Shown here piece by piece: positions 33,190-44,752 of a stretch of 64,000 nt of DNA. The stretch's first letter is position 1. Every line of letters begins with the position of its first letter. Source of the stretch: Antilocapra americana (taxonomy: Eukaryota > Chordata > Mammalia > Artiodactyla > Antilocapridae); assembly GCA_007570785.1 (NCBI GenBank), contig ML661885.1:11325355-11389354 (forward strand), read 5' to 3'. The notes under the pieces were generated by a model. The model worked only from the letters and a program-made list of their open reading frames with translations, was not told the origin of the DNA and did no database searches. The position numbers and the translations under genes are program-made.

Positions 33190-33560
33190 TAAAAATTGTT
33201 CAAATACCAATTCTCCTTTCACTAGGAGTGTGACATTGGGAAGTTACTTAACTCTCTTAACATCTATTGAATTAACCTGGCAAGGAATCCAGCTGTAATG
33301 TGGGAGACCTGGTTTCGATCCCTGGGTTGGGAAGATCCCTTGGAGAAAGGAACAGCTACCTACTCCAGTATTCCTGTCTGTAGAATTCCTTGGACTATAT
33401 ATATAATCCATGGGGTCACAAAGAGTTGGACACAACTAAGGGACTTTCAGTTCAGTCAGGGTAAATATTCCCTATCTTAGTGGGTTGTTATAGGGATTAA
33501 AAAAGGATACATATTTTGACCTAGTGACTAGTGCAAAATAAGACATCAATAAACAGTAAT
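33190..33560 (+). repeat. MIR SINE split by a Bov-tA
   Basis: ggagtgtgacattgggaagttacttaactctc (33190-33276) continues after the SINE with gtaaatattccctatcttagtgggttgttatagggatt and atcaataaacagtaat (33460-33560). Confidence 0.7.
33277..33455 (+). repeat. Bov-tA SINE, shortened
   Basis: acctggcaaggaatccagctg through gttggacacaactaagggac. The tRNA head is shortened. Near 33395-33409 the usual ggagcctggc segment is replaced by a tatatata run. Confidence 0.88.
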
Positions 33561-34306
33561 TTTTTTTCTCTCTCTTCATTTAGAAAAGCATGTTATAGGA
33601 TCAGCGTCAGTAAGATTCTTTGAGATGTTTTTCTGACTCTTTAGCAGAAATTGTTCTGTGATGATTCATCTGTGTCCTCTTAATTGGACTTAATTTCATG
33701 TCCTGTAGGAGTGAGATTTTATTTATGTGAAGTAAGGTGATGTAGGAAATTGAATTTTTGGCATAGACCTTGTCTCCATCACGTTCTAACTCAGTGGTTT
33801 CAGAACGTTTTGAATGTGTAACCATATTCGTAAAACAGTTCTTTATGCATCCATGATGCATAAACTGTAGGCATGTACAATGGTATCAGTACACTTTACA
33901 CAAAATAAAACACATGTAGACTAGGACATTTTCTAAAGTAATAAGTCAAAGTAGAAATTCTCATACTCTCTTTCCATTACTTAACAGATGGTCATGTTCA
34001 CCCTTTTAGGAAACTACTGCTCCAACCGATAAGTGGGCATGTACAGCATTATTGTGATACAAACTCATTATATAATATGTTCATGTGTTTATTTCTGCCT
34101 CTGTTAGTTTTCTGGTGTCTTTCACAATTTGGTCAAACCCCAGAAAAGAAATGGGATGACCCAAGATGAGGTGATCTTTCGATCATGAAAAATGATTTAT
34201 GAAGCATTTACTATAGAGTGGATCCCTGAGAATATTATTTTCTTTGGAAGAAAAAGCACAGACTACTTAAAATACATGTTTTGCTATATTGTAATCTAGG
34301 AAGTGG
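33561..34306. other. Intronic DNA without recognisable feature
   Basis: An 84-codon minus frame at 33861-33607 has no recognisable domain. Confidence 0.45.
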
Positions 34307-34520
34307 GCTCCCCTGGTGGCTCAGTGGTAAAGAATCTGCCTGCCAAGCAGGAGACACGGATTCAATCTGTGGGTCAGACAGATCCCCTAAGGGAGGAAGT
34401 GGCAGCCTGCTCCAGTATTCTTGCTTGGAGAATTCCATGGACAGAGGAGCCTGGTTGGGTTCTGCAGTCCATGAGATCTCGAAAGGGTTGGACACAACTT
34501 AGTGAATAAACAATAACAAC
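34307..34520 (+). repeat. Bov-tA SINE, full length
   Basis: gggctcccctggtggctcagtgg through ggttggacacaacttagtg and a caataacaac tail. Confidence 0.92.
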
Positions 34521-34619
34521 AGTCTAGGAATTAGCATCTATATTTTAACTGGTACAAGTGTGATTGTACTTGAAGACACTTCATATTTTAGATAATACTT
34601 GGATGCATTTGGCTAGATT

Positions 34620-34675
34620 GCCAAGTAGTGAAGAGAATGGGCTTTAAGAGTCAGACATGTCTAGTTTGAATCACA
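34620..34675 (+). repeat. MIR head fragment
   Basis: agtagtgaagagaatgggctttaagagtcagac matches the MIR head in degraded form. Confidence 0.5.
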
Positions 34676-34687
34676 TTTTTTGAAGTT

Positions 34688-34755
34688 TATTTATTTGGCT
34701 GCACCAGGTCTTGGTTGTGGTAGAGGATCTTTTGTAGTGGTGTGATCAGAGACCT
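34688..34755 (-). repeat. CHR-type SINE fragment
   Basis: tttatttggctgcaccaggtcttggttgtgg resembles the complement of the CHR tail region. Confidence 0.55.
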
Positions 34756-35693
34756 GATAAGTTGGAATCATACTAATTTATTTCCTGGTTAATTCAGTTA
34801 TTTGTTTAACAAATATTTGTTGAAAACCCTGTTTTCTATACTGGAGTGGCAGTAGTCTTCAGAATAAATTCCTTGCTCTCTAAGTCCCCCATGCCTTGAT
34901 TTGTTGGCGAAGATAATATTTAAATTTCCTCTGTAACCATGGAGAGAGATCCTTTGAAGATGGAGTCCACGGAATGCACAGCAGAGCAGAAATGCAGAAA
35001 TGACCAGGTCCTTTCATGGCCCTTGGTGATGTTTTTGAGCCTTCAGTTAACCAGTCTGAAGTCTGTCAAGCTGAGGACTTTCAGGTTGAACAAGCCAGAG
35101 ACCCCCCTTTATTCTTTAAACCAGTTAAAATTGGGTTTTCTTTCACTTACAACTCCAGACATCTTAAACAATATACGTATATGATCGATAAGTTGAAGGA
35201 TACATAATAGAGAGGTTGGGATGTCTGTGGTTTGAGGAACATTGGCAGTTTAAAGTCTCAGTCAGCATATCAAGGCTGACATTAAGAACACCCAGTTAAA
35301 ATAGGAACCTAATGCTATACATTTGAAAAAGTGAAGAGAGAAATGAGACCACAAACATTTCTATGAATTCCCTGTATATCATGAAATGCCTTTTTAAAGT
35401 CGTTCCTTAGGATTTTCCAAGAAGAAGGTTTGCTGTGTGAACAAAATAATCTTAGATACATTTACATTATTTATATTAATAAACCAAAACTTTTATATAA
35501 ATCAGTTAATTAAATGGAATATTGTACTAATTTGGAAGCAACCTATAACTAATCATCGTCCTCAGAGGAAGAAGCCGATGGCCTAATCCAGCTGCTCATG
35601 CATATTAGAGAATCAAAGACTTTGCATCTCTCAAAAACTTCAATGTTACTTTAACTGTCAGTTCCAAACCAGTCCATTCCTAGGGGCAGGAAT
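34756..35693. other. Intronic DNA without recognisable feature
   Basis: Two overlapping frames at 34939-35207 (81 and 63 codons) show no domain. Near 34797 ttatttgtttaacaaatatttgttg may be an L2 end relic. Confidence 0.4.
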
Positions 35694-35706
35694 TCAACTA
35701 GCTTCT

Positions 35707-36332
35707 TCTTCTTTTCTTTAATTTATTTTAATTGGAGGCAAATTACTTTACAGTATTGTAGTGGTTTTTGCCATACATTGACATGAATCAGCCATGGGTG
35801 TACATGTGTTCCCCATCCTAAGCCCCCCTCCCATATCCCTCCTCATCCCATCCCTCAGGGTCATCCCAGTGCACCAGCCCTGAGCACCCTGTCTCATGCA
35901 TTGAACCTGGACTGGCAATCTGTTTCACGTAGGATAATATACATGTTTCAGTGCTGTTCTCTCAAATCATCCCACTCTTGCCTTCTCCCACAGAGTCCAA
36001 AAGACTGTTCTATACATCTGTGTCTCTTTTGCTGTCTCACATGTAGGGTTATCGTTACCATCTTTCTAAATTCCATATATATATGTGTTAGTATACTGTA
36101 TTGGTGTTTTTCTTTCTGACTTACTTCACTCTGTATAATAGGCTCCAGTTTCGTCTACCTCATTAGAACTGATCTTTTTAATGGCTGAGTAATATTGCAT
36201 TGTGTATATGAACCACAGCTTTCTTATTCATTCGTCTGCTGATGGACATCTAGGTTGCTTCCATGTCCTGGCTATTGTAAACAGTGCAGCAATGAACACT
36301 GGGGTACACGGGTCTTTTTCAATTCTGGTTTC
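35707..36332 (-). mobile_element. L1 LINE 3' end with target duplication
   Basis: In reverse orientation, from a T-rich tail through the C-rich 3' UTR to ORF2p C-terminal coding sequence (complement of [13 protein letters not shown] reading). Flanked by a perfect 13-bp duplication, tcaactagcttct, at 35694-35706 and 36333-36345. More diverged than the copies at 5886 and 29917. Confidence 0.93.
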
Positions 36333-36345
36333 TCAACTAGCTTCT

Positions 36346-37755
36346 GAACAAAACCCAGGAAGGAACTGTTTCCTTCCCTACAAAGGAAGAATGTCTAATG
36401 TAGTTTTCACAATCCTATAGGCAAATTAACCAGTCATGAAGTTTATCTCCATTTATCTCTGCCTGCCCCAATTCATAGCAGCAGTTATTTAACATTTATT
36501 GATGTATCATTTAAACCATTGTGGCAACTCTAGCTTTTTATTTTCTGGCTTTGCTCTTCTCTTTCTATTGCTCTAAATTCACTCTTCTCTTTCCTTCCAT
36601 TACTTCCATGGCTTGCACCTTCCCTTCATTTCTTTCTGAAGCATTATCTGTTTCCTTTTATACATCACTGATTACTGTTTAAACAAGCACATACTAAAAA
36701 GTCCAGATGAGATGACACCTTTCCAGCACTGGCCACTTTCTAGAAACAAAGAAAAGTCAAATTACTATCTTAGATATGATGTGCCAGACACCTTCTGACC
36801 CTCATGGGTGCATATGTCTACACCTCCACCCTTTGCATGTTGTATATTAATTGGAGGATTTATGGTTACATAAAATGCCTCCAGAGTCTGAGATTTATAA
36901 TATGGTCCAATATGTCTTTAAATTCACTTGATAAATTTTTAAAAAGTGGGAGCTGCATTTTCCTCTAATGGGAACAAGATGTACTTGAAAGAGAAATTGA
37001 GTTCAGCTCAGAAAAACAAGTTTTAGAGAATGAAAGAAGCTTGAAGAGAAATCTAGTGTTTAATTATGTTTAATTGTCAGTGTGGAAATTTCTGTTTACA
37101 GTATTGTCATTTAGAAAAAGATATTTCCAGAAGTGACATTTTGATTAGGATAATTTTCTGCTTCCAAGCTAGTGTGTTTTTATCTTTGTTTGGCTCTGTG
37201 GCTGTCAAGCCAGCAAAACTGTTGATAGATTTTTTTTAGATCAGATAAATGAGATCCCGGATATCTTGCTTCTAACCAGGGCTGGTTGTATCCATTGCTA
37301 TTTCATTGACATTAAAAAAAAAAAAAAAACACTTTCTGCTACACAAAGTGAATTCAGTTGTATAATCTGATGGAGAGATATATTTAAAACATTGATGAGC
37401 TCAGCAAATACTGTGTGTGTGCAGACAATTTGGAAAGAAACTCAGGACTGAAAGAGTTCAATTCAAAGCAATCAAGGTTTACAACACATGTACTTGCTTC
37501 TGAAGATTTTAGGGAAAAAACTTTGACTCCTTTTTAAGTGTCAAGTGATGCCTTGAGGCTAAATTCCAACTGAGAGTCCTTGTTAATAAATTAGGTAATA
37601 AAGTGTAAGCAGAAAGATGAAAGCTAGTGAGATTAGTTGTTCCAGGGAAAAGAAGGCTTTGAGGTGAGGGAATTACAATGAATTCTCAAAGAAGTTATAA
37701 ACTGAAGCTTGAAGGATTTCACTTACTTAGTACAAGAATAGGTTAATGAAAGAAT
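36346..37755. other. Intronic DNA without recognisable feature
   Basis: A run of about 16 A at 37314-37329 may mark a lost retroelement tail. No exon recognised. Confidence 0.45.
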
Positions 37756-37966
37756 TGTGTCCATTGTTGTTTAGTCGATAAGCGTGGCTAACTCTTTGTG
37801 ACCCCATGGACTGTAGCCCGTCAGGCTCCTCTGTCCATGGGATTCTCCAGGCAAGAATACTGGAATGGGTTGCCATTTCCTACTCCAGGGGATCTCCTGA
37901 CCCAGGGATCGAACCTGTGTCTCCTTGTCAAGCAGATTCTTTACCACTGAGCATCCTGGGAAGACC
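37756..37966 (-). repeat. Bov-tA SINE, full length
   Basis: ttgttgtttagtcgataagc through gagcatcctgggaagacc. Flanked by a perfect 11-bp duplication, aatgaaagaat, at 37745-37755 and 37967-37977. Confidence 0.94.
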
Positions 37967-37977
37967 AATGAAAGAAT

Positions 37978-38374
37978 ACTTATGCATTTTTTCTGAATAA
38001 TTAGAAATGCAACAAAAAAGCTTGACTACTTTGGCTAGTTTAATTGTGTCATTATCCGAGGGAGGAAGATTAGGCTATTGATTCTTCTGAAGGGAAAATG
38101 ATAAACTTTGTGAATCTGTATTCATAAGCTCTGCTCTAAGTTTAAATCTTTCAGAGAGCCTTTGTAGTTTAACTGACCAGGCTCTGATTAATCTACCAAA
38201 TTAGTCATATGCAGTCAGTATGTATCGTGTTACTTTATGCTTCTAACAGGCTCTTGTTTTATCATGCCTGTTTTGCATTTGAAGAATCTTAGTGCTATAG
38301 CATTGACATAACTTTCCCAAAATATGCAAAGCATAAATTAGGGAGATACTGGGACCTGGCATATGTCTGAGTCC
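37978..38374. other. Intronic DNA without recognisable feature
   Basis: Nothing recognised. Confidence 0.45.
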
Positions 38375-38388
38375 AAAGCTTATACTTT

Positions 38389-38531
38389 AAAAAAATTATT
38401 TATTTTTAATTGAATGATATTCACAATTGAATATCATTGAATGAGCTTCACAATATTGTGTTGGCTTCTGCCATAGGTGTACATATGTCCCCTCCCTCTT
38501 GTACCTCTCTTCCACCTCCTGCACCACCCAC
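38389..38531 (-). mobile_element. Short L1 3' end, second hit at a reused target site
   Basis: tttaattgaatgatattcac, caatattgtgttggcttctgcc and the C-rich block are the complement of an L1 3' terminus. Flanked by a perfect 14-bp duplication, aaagcttatacttt, at 38375-38388 and 38532-38545. Confidence 0.88.
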
Positions 38532-38545
38532 AAAGCTTATACTTT

Positions 38546-39375
38546 TAAAATTTTCTAATTTAAAATTATTTTCAACTTTATTGAGGTATAATTGACATAT
38601 AACATTGTGTCAGCTTAAGGTATAAAGGTGTTGGTTTAATGAAAGTTGTATATAATGAAAGTTGTCCAACACACGCATGTAAAATGGATGAGAACAACTT
38701 TCAAGTATATGATACAACGTTATTGACTATGATCATCATGTTGTACATGAAGATCCAGATTTTGTTCACTGTACATTAGACCCACATCTTGCTTCATCTT
38801 ATAACTGGAAGTTTATAACTCTGAACAACATTTCCCCAATCCCCCACCCCTCTTCTTCTGGTAACTACCATTCTACTCTCTGTTTCTATGCGTTTGGCTT
38901 TTTCAGATTCCACATATAAGTGATATCATACAGTATTTGTCTGACTTATTTCACTTAGCATAATGCTTCCAGAGTGCATCCATGTTGTTGCAAATGGCAG
39001 GATTTCTTTCCTCATGGCTGAGTAATGTTCTGTTCTGTTGTGTGTGTGCGTGCGCATGCACACATTTAGTGCATCTTTATCCATTCATTCATTGACAGAT
39101 ATTTAGGTTGTTTCCGTATATTGGCTGTTGTTAATGATGTTGCAGTGAACATGGGCATACAGATAGTTCTTCAAGATCCCGTTTTCCTTTTAAAAATACA
39201 TACCAAGAAGTACGATTACTAGACCATTTGGTAGTTCTATATTTAATTTTTTGAGGAATGTTCGTACTGTTTTCTGTACTGGCTCTACCAGTTTCCATTC
39301 CCACCAACAGTGTGCAAGGGTTCTCTTTTCTTCACATCTTTATCAACACTTGTTATCTCTTGTCTGTTTGACAAT
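38546..39375 (-). mobile_element. Older L1 LINE 3' end, reverse orientation
   Basis: actttattgaggtataattgac, then catataacattgtgtcagc, the ccatgttgttgcaaatggc block, ggttgtttccgtatattggc and ttcccaccaacagtgtgc, ending near caacacttgttatctcttg. Its outer flank at 39376-39390 (caaagctcatacttt) repeats the left target sequence with one difference. Confidence 0.88.
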
Positions 39376-39390
39376 CAAAGCTCATACTTT

Positions 39391-40818
39391 TATCTGCTAG
39401 TCTAGTTTGCTTTCTGTCTGCTTTGATCTTCCACACTGTCCAGGCCAGCTTGTGGCTGTTTAGATTAAATTAAATTAAATTAAAAATCCATTCCCCGTTC
39501 TCACTGGCCACATTTTAAGAGCTCAGTAGTAACAATGGCTGCTGAACTGAACACACAGACATGAGTTATTGCCATCATTGCAGAACATGTAATTGGACAG
39601 CTTTGCCTCAACTGAAGAGATTCTCCTCTTCCCAGTCTCCCTGGCCTTCCATCTATTCCACACAGTGAGATGCTATTTTCTACAGGCTCCTATAACACCA
39701 TCCTCTCTTAGTTCTCCTTCTGCCTCTTTAGGCCATTTCTTCTCTGTCTCCTTTGGGAACTCCTCCACTTCTACCTCCTGTTTAATGTTAAGTATTCTCA
39801 AGGCTGAGTCCTAGAGATCATCCACTTCTATGAATTCAAATTTCTATTGACAATTTTTGAATTTTCTATTCCCACTTCATATCGTGTCTTCTGATATGTC
39901 TGCATTCTTACCACTTGTATTTCTTTCCAGTTCCACGTTCCTGGGAAAGAAGGGGCTCATTAGACAAGAATTAAAAACTGAGAGGATGACTCTAGTAACT
40001 AGAAGTTGCTGGAAGTTACTATAAGCTTCCCCTTTGGACTAGACATTGGGTCTGGATATCTGTGAGACTATTCAGTGCAGTAGAGCTTTAAAGATGGCAT
40101 CGGGCCAAGAATCCGAAAAAAAAATGCAAAAGACAGGCAAGATGTAACTGTCATCCTTGGTCTAGTGCACACTTGAAAGTAAAATGATCTGAGATCATTA
40201 CCATGAATTTACGTTCTTACTTCATAGTCCTTAGTAAAAATGTTATTGAAGATGCTGACCCTATATCAACAGTGCTGTATGGAGCCCATTAAGGAGAGAA
40301 CCTTTTGACTAAATATGGGTAAGAGTTAACCATGAGATTATGTCCTCCATCCTCCCTGTCCTTTCATCTCCCACTTCAGAACTATGTGATAGTGACCATG
40401 ATGATTCAGACCTTTCCCCATCATGAAACTTTCCTTCTAGGGTTAAGATTAAAGTTTATAGTTTTATGTTGCTAAAAGCGCACATTCAAGCTGCCTACTG
40501 AGAAGAAATATGTTTGGGTCTGGTAGATTTCTTTAAGGTTTTAGATCTAATAGATGTATGTCTACACCTGCAATGTGAGGTTGATGAAGAGGCTTCTGTG
40601 TCATCACATTTAATTTTGTGCTTCAGGGTGTAGAGTGGGCAACAGAGGACCTTTCTGGGAAAAAAAAAACTTTAGGAAAGAGCTCCTTCACCTCTCCTTC
40701 CCTCTCCCCCATTCCCTGAGCCTATCCTGATTCTTTCTAGGGTCATATCCTTTCTATGGCCACCAGTATCTCCATAAATATTTGGCAGCAGTGTGCCCAG
40801 GAGAATATTCTGGCAGTT
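39391..40818. other. Intronic DNA with a possible degraded DNA-transposon relic
   Basis: (attaa)n near 39465-39482 followed by ccccgttctcactggccac is reminiscent of an old hAT MITE, but the match is too weak to call. The remainder shows no exon or repeat I recognise. Confidence 0.4.
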
Positions 40819-41037
40819 GTGTGCATGTGTGCTCTGTCACTTCAGTCATATCCAATCATTTGCGACCTTATTGACTGTAGCCCGCGAGGCTCCTCTGTCT
40901 GTGCGGATTCTCCAGACAAGAATACTGGAGTGGGTTTCCGTGCCCTCCTCCAGGGGATCTTCCTGACCCAGGGGTAGAACCTGGGTCTCCTGCATTGGCA
41001 GGTGAATTATTTACTATTAGTGCCACCTGGAAAGTCC
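40819..41037 (-). repeat. Bov-tA SINE, full length
   Basis: gtgtgcatgtgtgctctgtc through tgccacctggaaagtcc. Flanked by a perfect 12-bp duplication, attctggcagtt, at 40807-40818 and 41038-41049. Confidence 0.95.
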
Positions 41038-41233
41038 ATTCTGGCAGTTACTAGGTGCTGAAAGGATAGTGCGTGAAGGCATCCAGGTTTGTTCATTAAG
41101 CAATCTTAGTGAATCTGGGTAGCTTTCTCAGTAGGGTGGGAGGACTCTTTCTGTTTAAAAGCAACATACAACACTTTGGGATACATATGGGTGTATTTCA
41201 AGTAGCCTGCCATTCAGATGTGTCCTATTTATA

Positions 41234-41446
41234 GTGAAAGTGAAAGTATTAGTCGTTCAGTCCTGTCCGACTCTTTGTGACCCCATATGGACTCTAGCCT
41301 GCCAGGCTGCTGTGTCCATGGGATTCTCCCAGCAGGTGGAGTGGGTTGCCATTTACCTCCTCAGGGGATCTTCCAAACCCAGGGATCAAACCTGGGTCTC
41401 CTGCAATGCAGGCACATTCTTTACCATCTGAGCCACCAGGGAAACA
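41234..41446 (-). repeat. Bov-tA SINE
   Basis: gtgaaagtgaaagtattagtcg through tgagccaccagggaaac. Flanked by ctatttata at 41225-41233 and 41447-41455. Confidence 0.94.
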
Positions 41447-42580
41447 CTATTTATAAGGAGATACTTAACCACTGCCCTTTCTCAGCAGATAAGATAGGAA
41501 ATGTTACCCTATTCTATAATTTGAAGTAAAACTTAATCTTTATAGATAGAAATTCAGCCTGTTCAAATTGTTTTCTGAAACTATTGATTTAAAATTTTGT
41601 TTACATCTCAAGTCGTTATCAATTTAGACTTCTTAACGCTTTTCTTTAAAATTTTAATAGGTTCCTTAATTATAGAGGGAGCGGATATCATCAGCAAAAG
41701 CAGTGGATCAAAAGAACATGTATTCAATGACTTTTGCCAGTTTAATATTCTACATACAAATGCATTTCTGTTTGCATTAATTGTAGGAGATTTGCTGAGT
41801 GGCCCCCAAATCATGTTTGGAATAATTATGTAGTATATGGAACTGATCTCTTCTTCTAGCTCCAGGCTTTTTTTGTCAATATATCACTTTATTTGTTAAA
41901 TGGAGGAAGACAGTATTAATTGGTTAATATTAAACTGCTAAGATTTATGATTAAGTATTGCATAATAAAAACATTGAGTACTTAGGAAGAAAAATGATGC
42001 TCCATAGAAGCCAGTATGAGCTTATTGTGTACAATTTACCTTACAACAGTAGGCTGTTGGTCACTGTAAGATTAATAGGCTAAAGTTGGTTGTTGAAATA
42101 CAGAAAAATACGTTGACAAGGAAATTGACTCAGTCATTATGTGTAGATATTTCCACTCAACCAAAAGTATTGTTTTCTCTCTCTGCATACATTTTGGAAG
42201 GTTGGAAATGTAGGTTCTAATAATATCATGATGGAACAAAGCTCATGGTGGGAGCAGATGGTGAGATTTTAGCAGATGACATGGAAAAAGTGAAATAATT
42301 CAACCTTTATTTTGTTGCGATATTTTCTATCAAAAATGGTTGTCATTAAACACTACAAAATAGGATGTTCTTGATTGAAAGGAAGCTGAAGATCTAGAAA
42401 TGAGAAAACATAATGCACTATACTATTCATCAGTTAAAGGTTTCTTGGTCTGGAGCACTTATGTTCTTGTGAATTTAAACAACTTGGATTGAGGTCATAG
42501 AATCATGGTGTACCTTCTTTAATTAATAAATTGACATCTAACCACAATTACTATGTGCCAGTCTCTATTCTAAGCACCAG
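41447..42580. other. Intronic DNA without recognisable feature
   Basis: Overlapping frames at 41597-41833 (plus, 78 codons) and 41814-41608 (minus, 68 codons) have no recognisable domain. Confidence 0.45.
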
Positions 42581-42790
42581 GAAGTTGCTCAGTGGTAAAG
42601 AATCCGCCTGTCAATGCAGGAGACACAGGAGATGTGGGCTTGAGTCAGGAAGATCCCCTGGAGAAGGGAAATGGCAACCCACTCCAGTATTCTTGCCTGA
42701 GAAATCTCATGGACAGAGGAGCCTAGTAGGCTACAGTCCACGGGGTTGCAAAGGATCGGACATGACTTAGTGACTGAGCATGCTTGCATA
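42581..42790 (+). repeat. Bov-tA SINE
   Basis: aggaagttgctcagtggtaaag through ggatcggacatgacttagtg. The extreme 5' end is altered. Confidence 0.92.
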
Positions 42791-42794
42791 TCTT

Positions 42795-42925
42795 ATTTGA
42801 TTCTCACAACAATTCTATGTGGTGATTTTGTCAGCTCCATTTTAATGATAAGGATATTGAAACAGAGAGAAGTTAACTTTCTTAACATCATAATCCATCA
42901 AGTAGAGGAGCTAGAATGCATACCC
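42795..42925 (-). repeat. MIR SINE, reverse orientation
   Basis: ttgattctcacaacaattctatgtggtgattttgtcagc followed by gataaggatattgaaacagag, gaagttaactttcttaacatc and agtagaggagctagaatgc. Confidence 0.75.
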
Positions 42926-43626
42926 AGTTTTTACATCAATGTCCATCTGTACTCTAAGACCCCATGCCAGACCTACCAAGCTGGAACACAAATGTGCTAA
43001 AATATGGGAGAGAGGAAAAAGACTTTTAATTTTCAAGATAGTAAATTAGGTATATTCAGAGGAAGACAAAATTAATTGATCTATATAGTAAAATTATAGA
43101 CTTCATGATTAAATATTGGATAATGAAAATAGGTGTACTTAGAGTGGCAGATATGCACCACTGACGCCATTATGAGTTTATTGAAAATAAATCATTTCAC
43201 ACTAGCTCAGTCTTCCTTTCTGATATAAGATAAGGTCTCTGATGTGAGATAACTAGACTCATTGATAAGGTCCATTTACATTTAGGAGACATAGTTCATG
43301 TGAGGATTTTTCCCCCAGGCAATTAGATAAGTTTCCATATGCATAAGATGGTTAAATATAAGGTGGAGAAATATGGACTGAGTGATGGTACAGTCACTGA
43401 GAAGATGTACTGATGACTGATGTGTGCCTGGATGGAGGTACTTGCTAGTGTCAGAATATATCCTGGTCAATGTTTTTACCAATGACTTAGATCATGAAGG
43501 GGAAGCTATATTTTAAAAATTCATAGATGATACAATCAGAATTTTGAAAAACAGAGTCTGTACCTTAAAATGAACAATATAACCATTGGTAGGAATAAAG
43601 ATGAAGTTCAACATTTAGTTGGAAAT
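42926..43626. other. Intronic DNA without recognisable feature
   Basis: Nothing recognised. Confidence 0.45.
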
Positions 43627-43637
43627 ATTCTAAACAT

Positions 43638-43855
43638 AGGGCTTCCCAAATGGCTCAGTGGTAAAGAATCCTCCTGCCAATTCAGGAGACACAGGAGGTG
43701 TAGGTTTGATCCCTGGGTTGAGAAGATCCCCTGGAAGAGGAAATGGCAACCCACTCCAGTATCCTTGCCTGGGAAATTCCATGGAGAGAGGAGCCTGGCG
43801 GGCTGCATTCTATGTGTGCAAAGGGTCAAACACGACTGAACATGCATGCATATGC
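43638..43855 (+). repeat. Bov-tA SINE, full length
   Basis: agggcttcccaaatggctcag through caaacacgactgaacatgc. Flanked by attctaaa at 43627-43634 and 43856-43863. Confidence 0.93.
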
Positions 43856-43863
43856 ATTCTAAA

Positions 43864-44197
43864 TGCAGTGGTCACTACAGCAATGGCTAGGGTAATTAGA
43901 TGTATTTGAGATATTTAGAAATATTAAATTTAAGAGAGAAAACTTGGGCACTTCACATATGTCTTCAAATACAGGAAAGATTGTTGTATGGAGCATAATA
44001 TTTTTCTGTATATGTTCAGGAGACAAAACTGAAATCAGTAGGTAAGAACAACAGGACAACTTCCTGATAACACTGTTTGAACACTGTATGGTTTATCTTT
44101 TTCCTTGTACAAGCTCCTCGACGTTTATGACACAAGAGATTGGCCTTAAGTAACTATCAACTCTACTTGGATTTCTGTTATGATTTGAGAAATGGTA
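43864..44197. other. Intronic DNA without recognisable feature
   Basis: Nothing recognised. Confidence 0.45.
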
Positions 44198-44208
44198 AGG
44201 GATTCCCT

Positions 44209-44424
44209 GGACTTCCCTGGTGGCTCAAATAGTAAAGAATCTGCCTGCAATGCTGGAGACCTGGGTTCAATCCCTGGGTCAGGAAGATCCCCTGGAGAAG
44301 GGAGTGGCTACTCACTCCAGTCTTATTGTTTGGAGAATTCCATGGACAGAGGAGCCTGGCGGACGACAGTCCATGGGGTTGCAAAGAGTCAGACATGGCT
44401 GAGTGACTGCAAGCATGCATGCAC
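44209..44424 (+). repeat. Bov-tA SINE, full length
   Basis: tggacttccctggtggctcaaatag through gagtcagacatggctgagtgac. Flanked by a perfect 11-bp duplication, aagggattccc, at 44198-44208 and 44425-44435. A 142-codon minus frame across it is repeat-derived. Confidence 0.95.
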
Positions 44425-44511
44425 AAGGGATTCCCTTCACCTTCCAAAACACCTTTTACTACTAGAACTTCCATAGACCTGTAAGCTCCCATCTTATTTA
44501 TAGCATTAGTG

Positions 44512-44752
44512 CAAGGTTTCTCAGCCTTAGCAATGTTGAGATTTTGGATCAGATAATTCTTTGTTGTGGGGGAATGTGTTGTAGGAAGTTTAGCAACTCT
44601 ACCCACTAGTAATACTAGTGGGTATTACTAGTAATACTTAACCAAGTAATGCTAGTAATACTTAACCAAGTCGTGACAACCAAAAATATCTCTCGACATT
44701 AACAAATATACCCCAAGGGGCAAAATCACCACTGGTTGGTAACCACTGATGG
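44512..44752. mobile_element. MER5A-like hAT MITE with internal rearrangement
   Basis: Left end aaggtttctcagccttagcaatgttg with cagataattctttgttgtggggg. Right end tcgtgacaaccaaaaatatctc, ccccaaggggcaaaatcacc and ggttggtaaccactg. These match the two halves of MER5A. The middle (44601-44671) holds a local palindrome and a 24-base-period duplication absent from the family as I know it. Confidence 0.75.
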
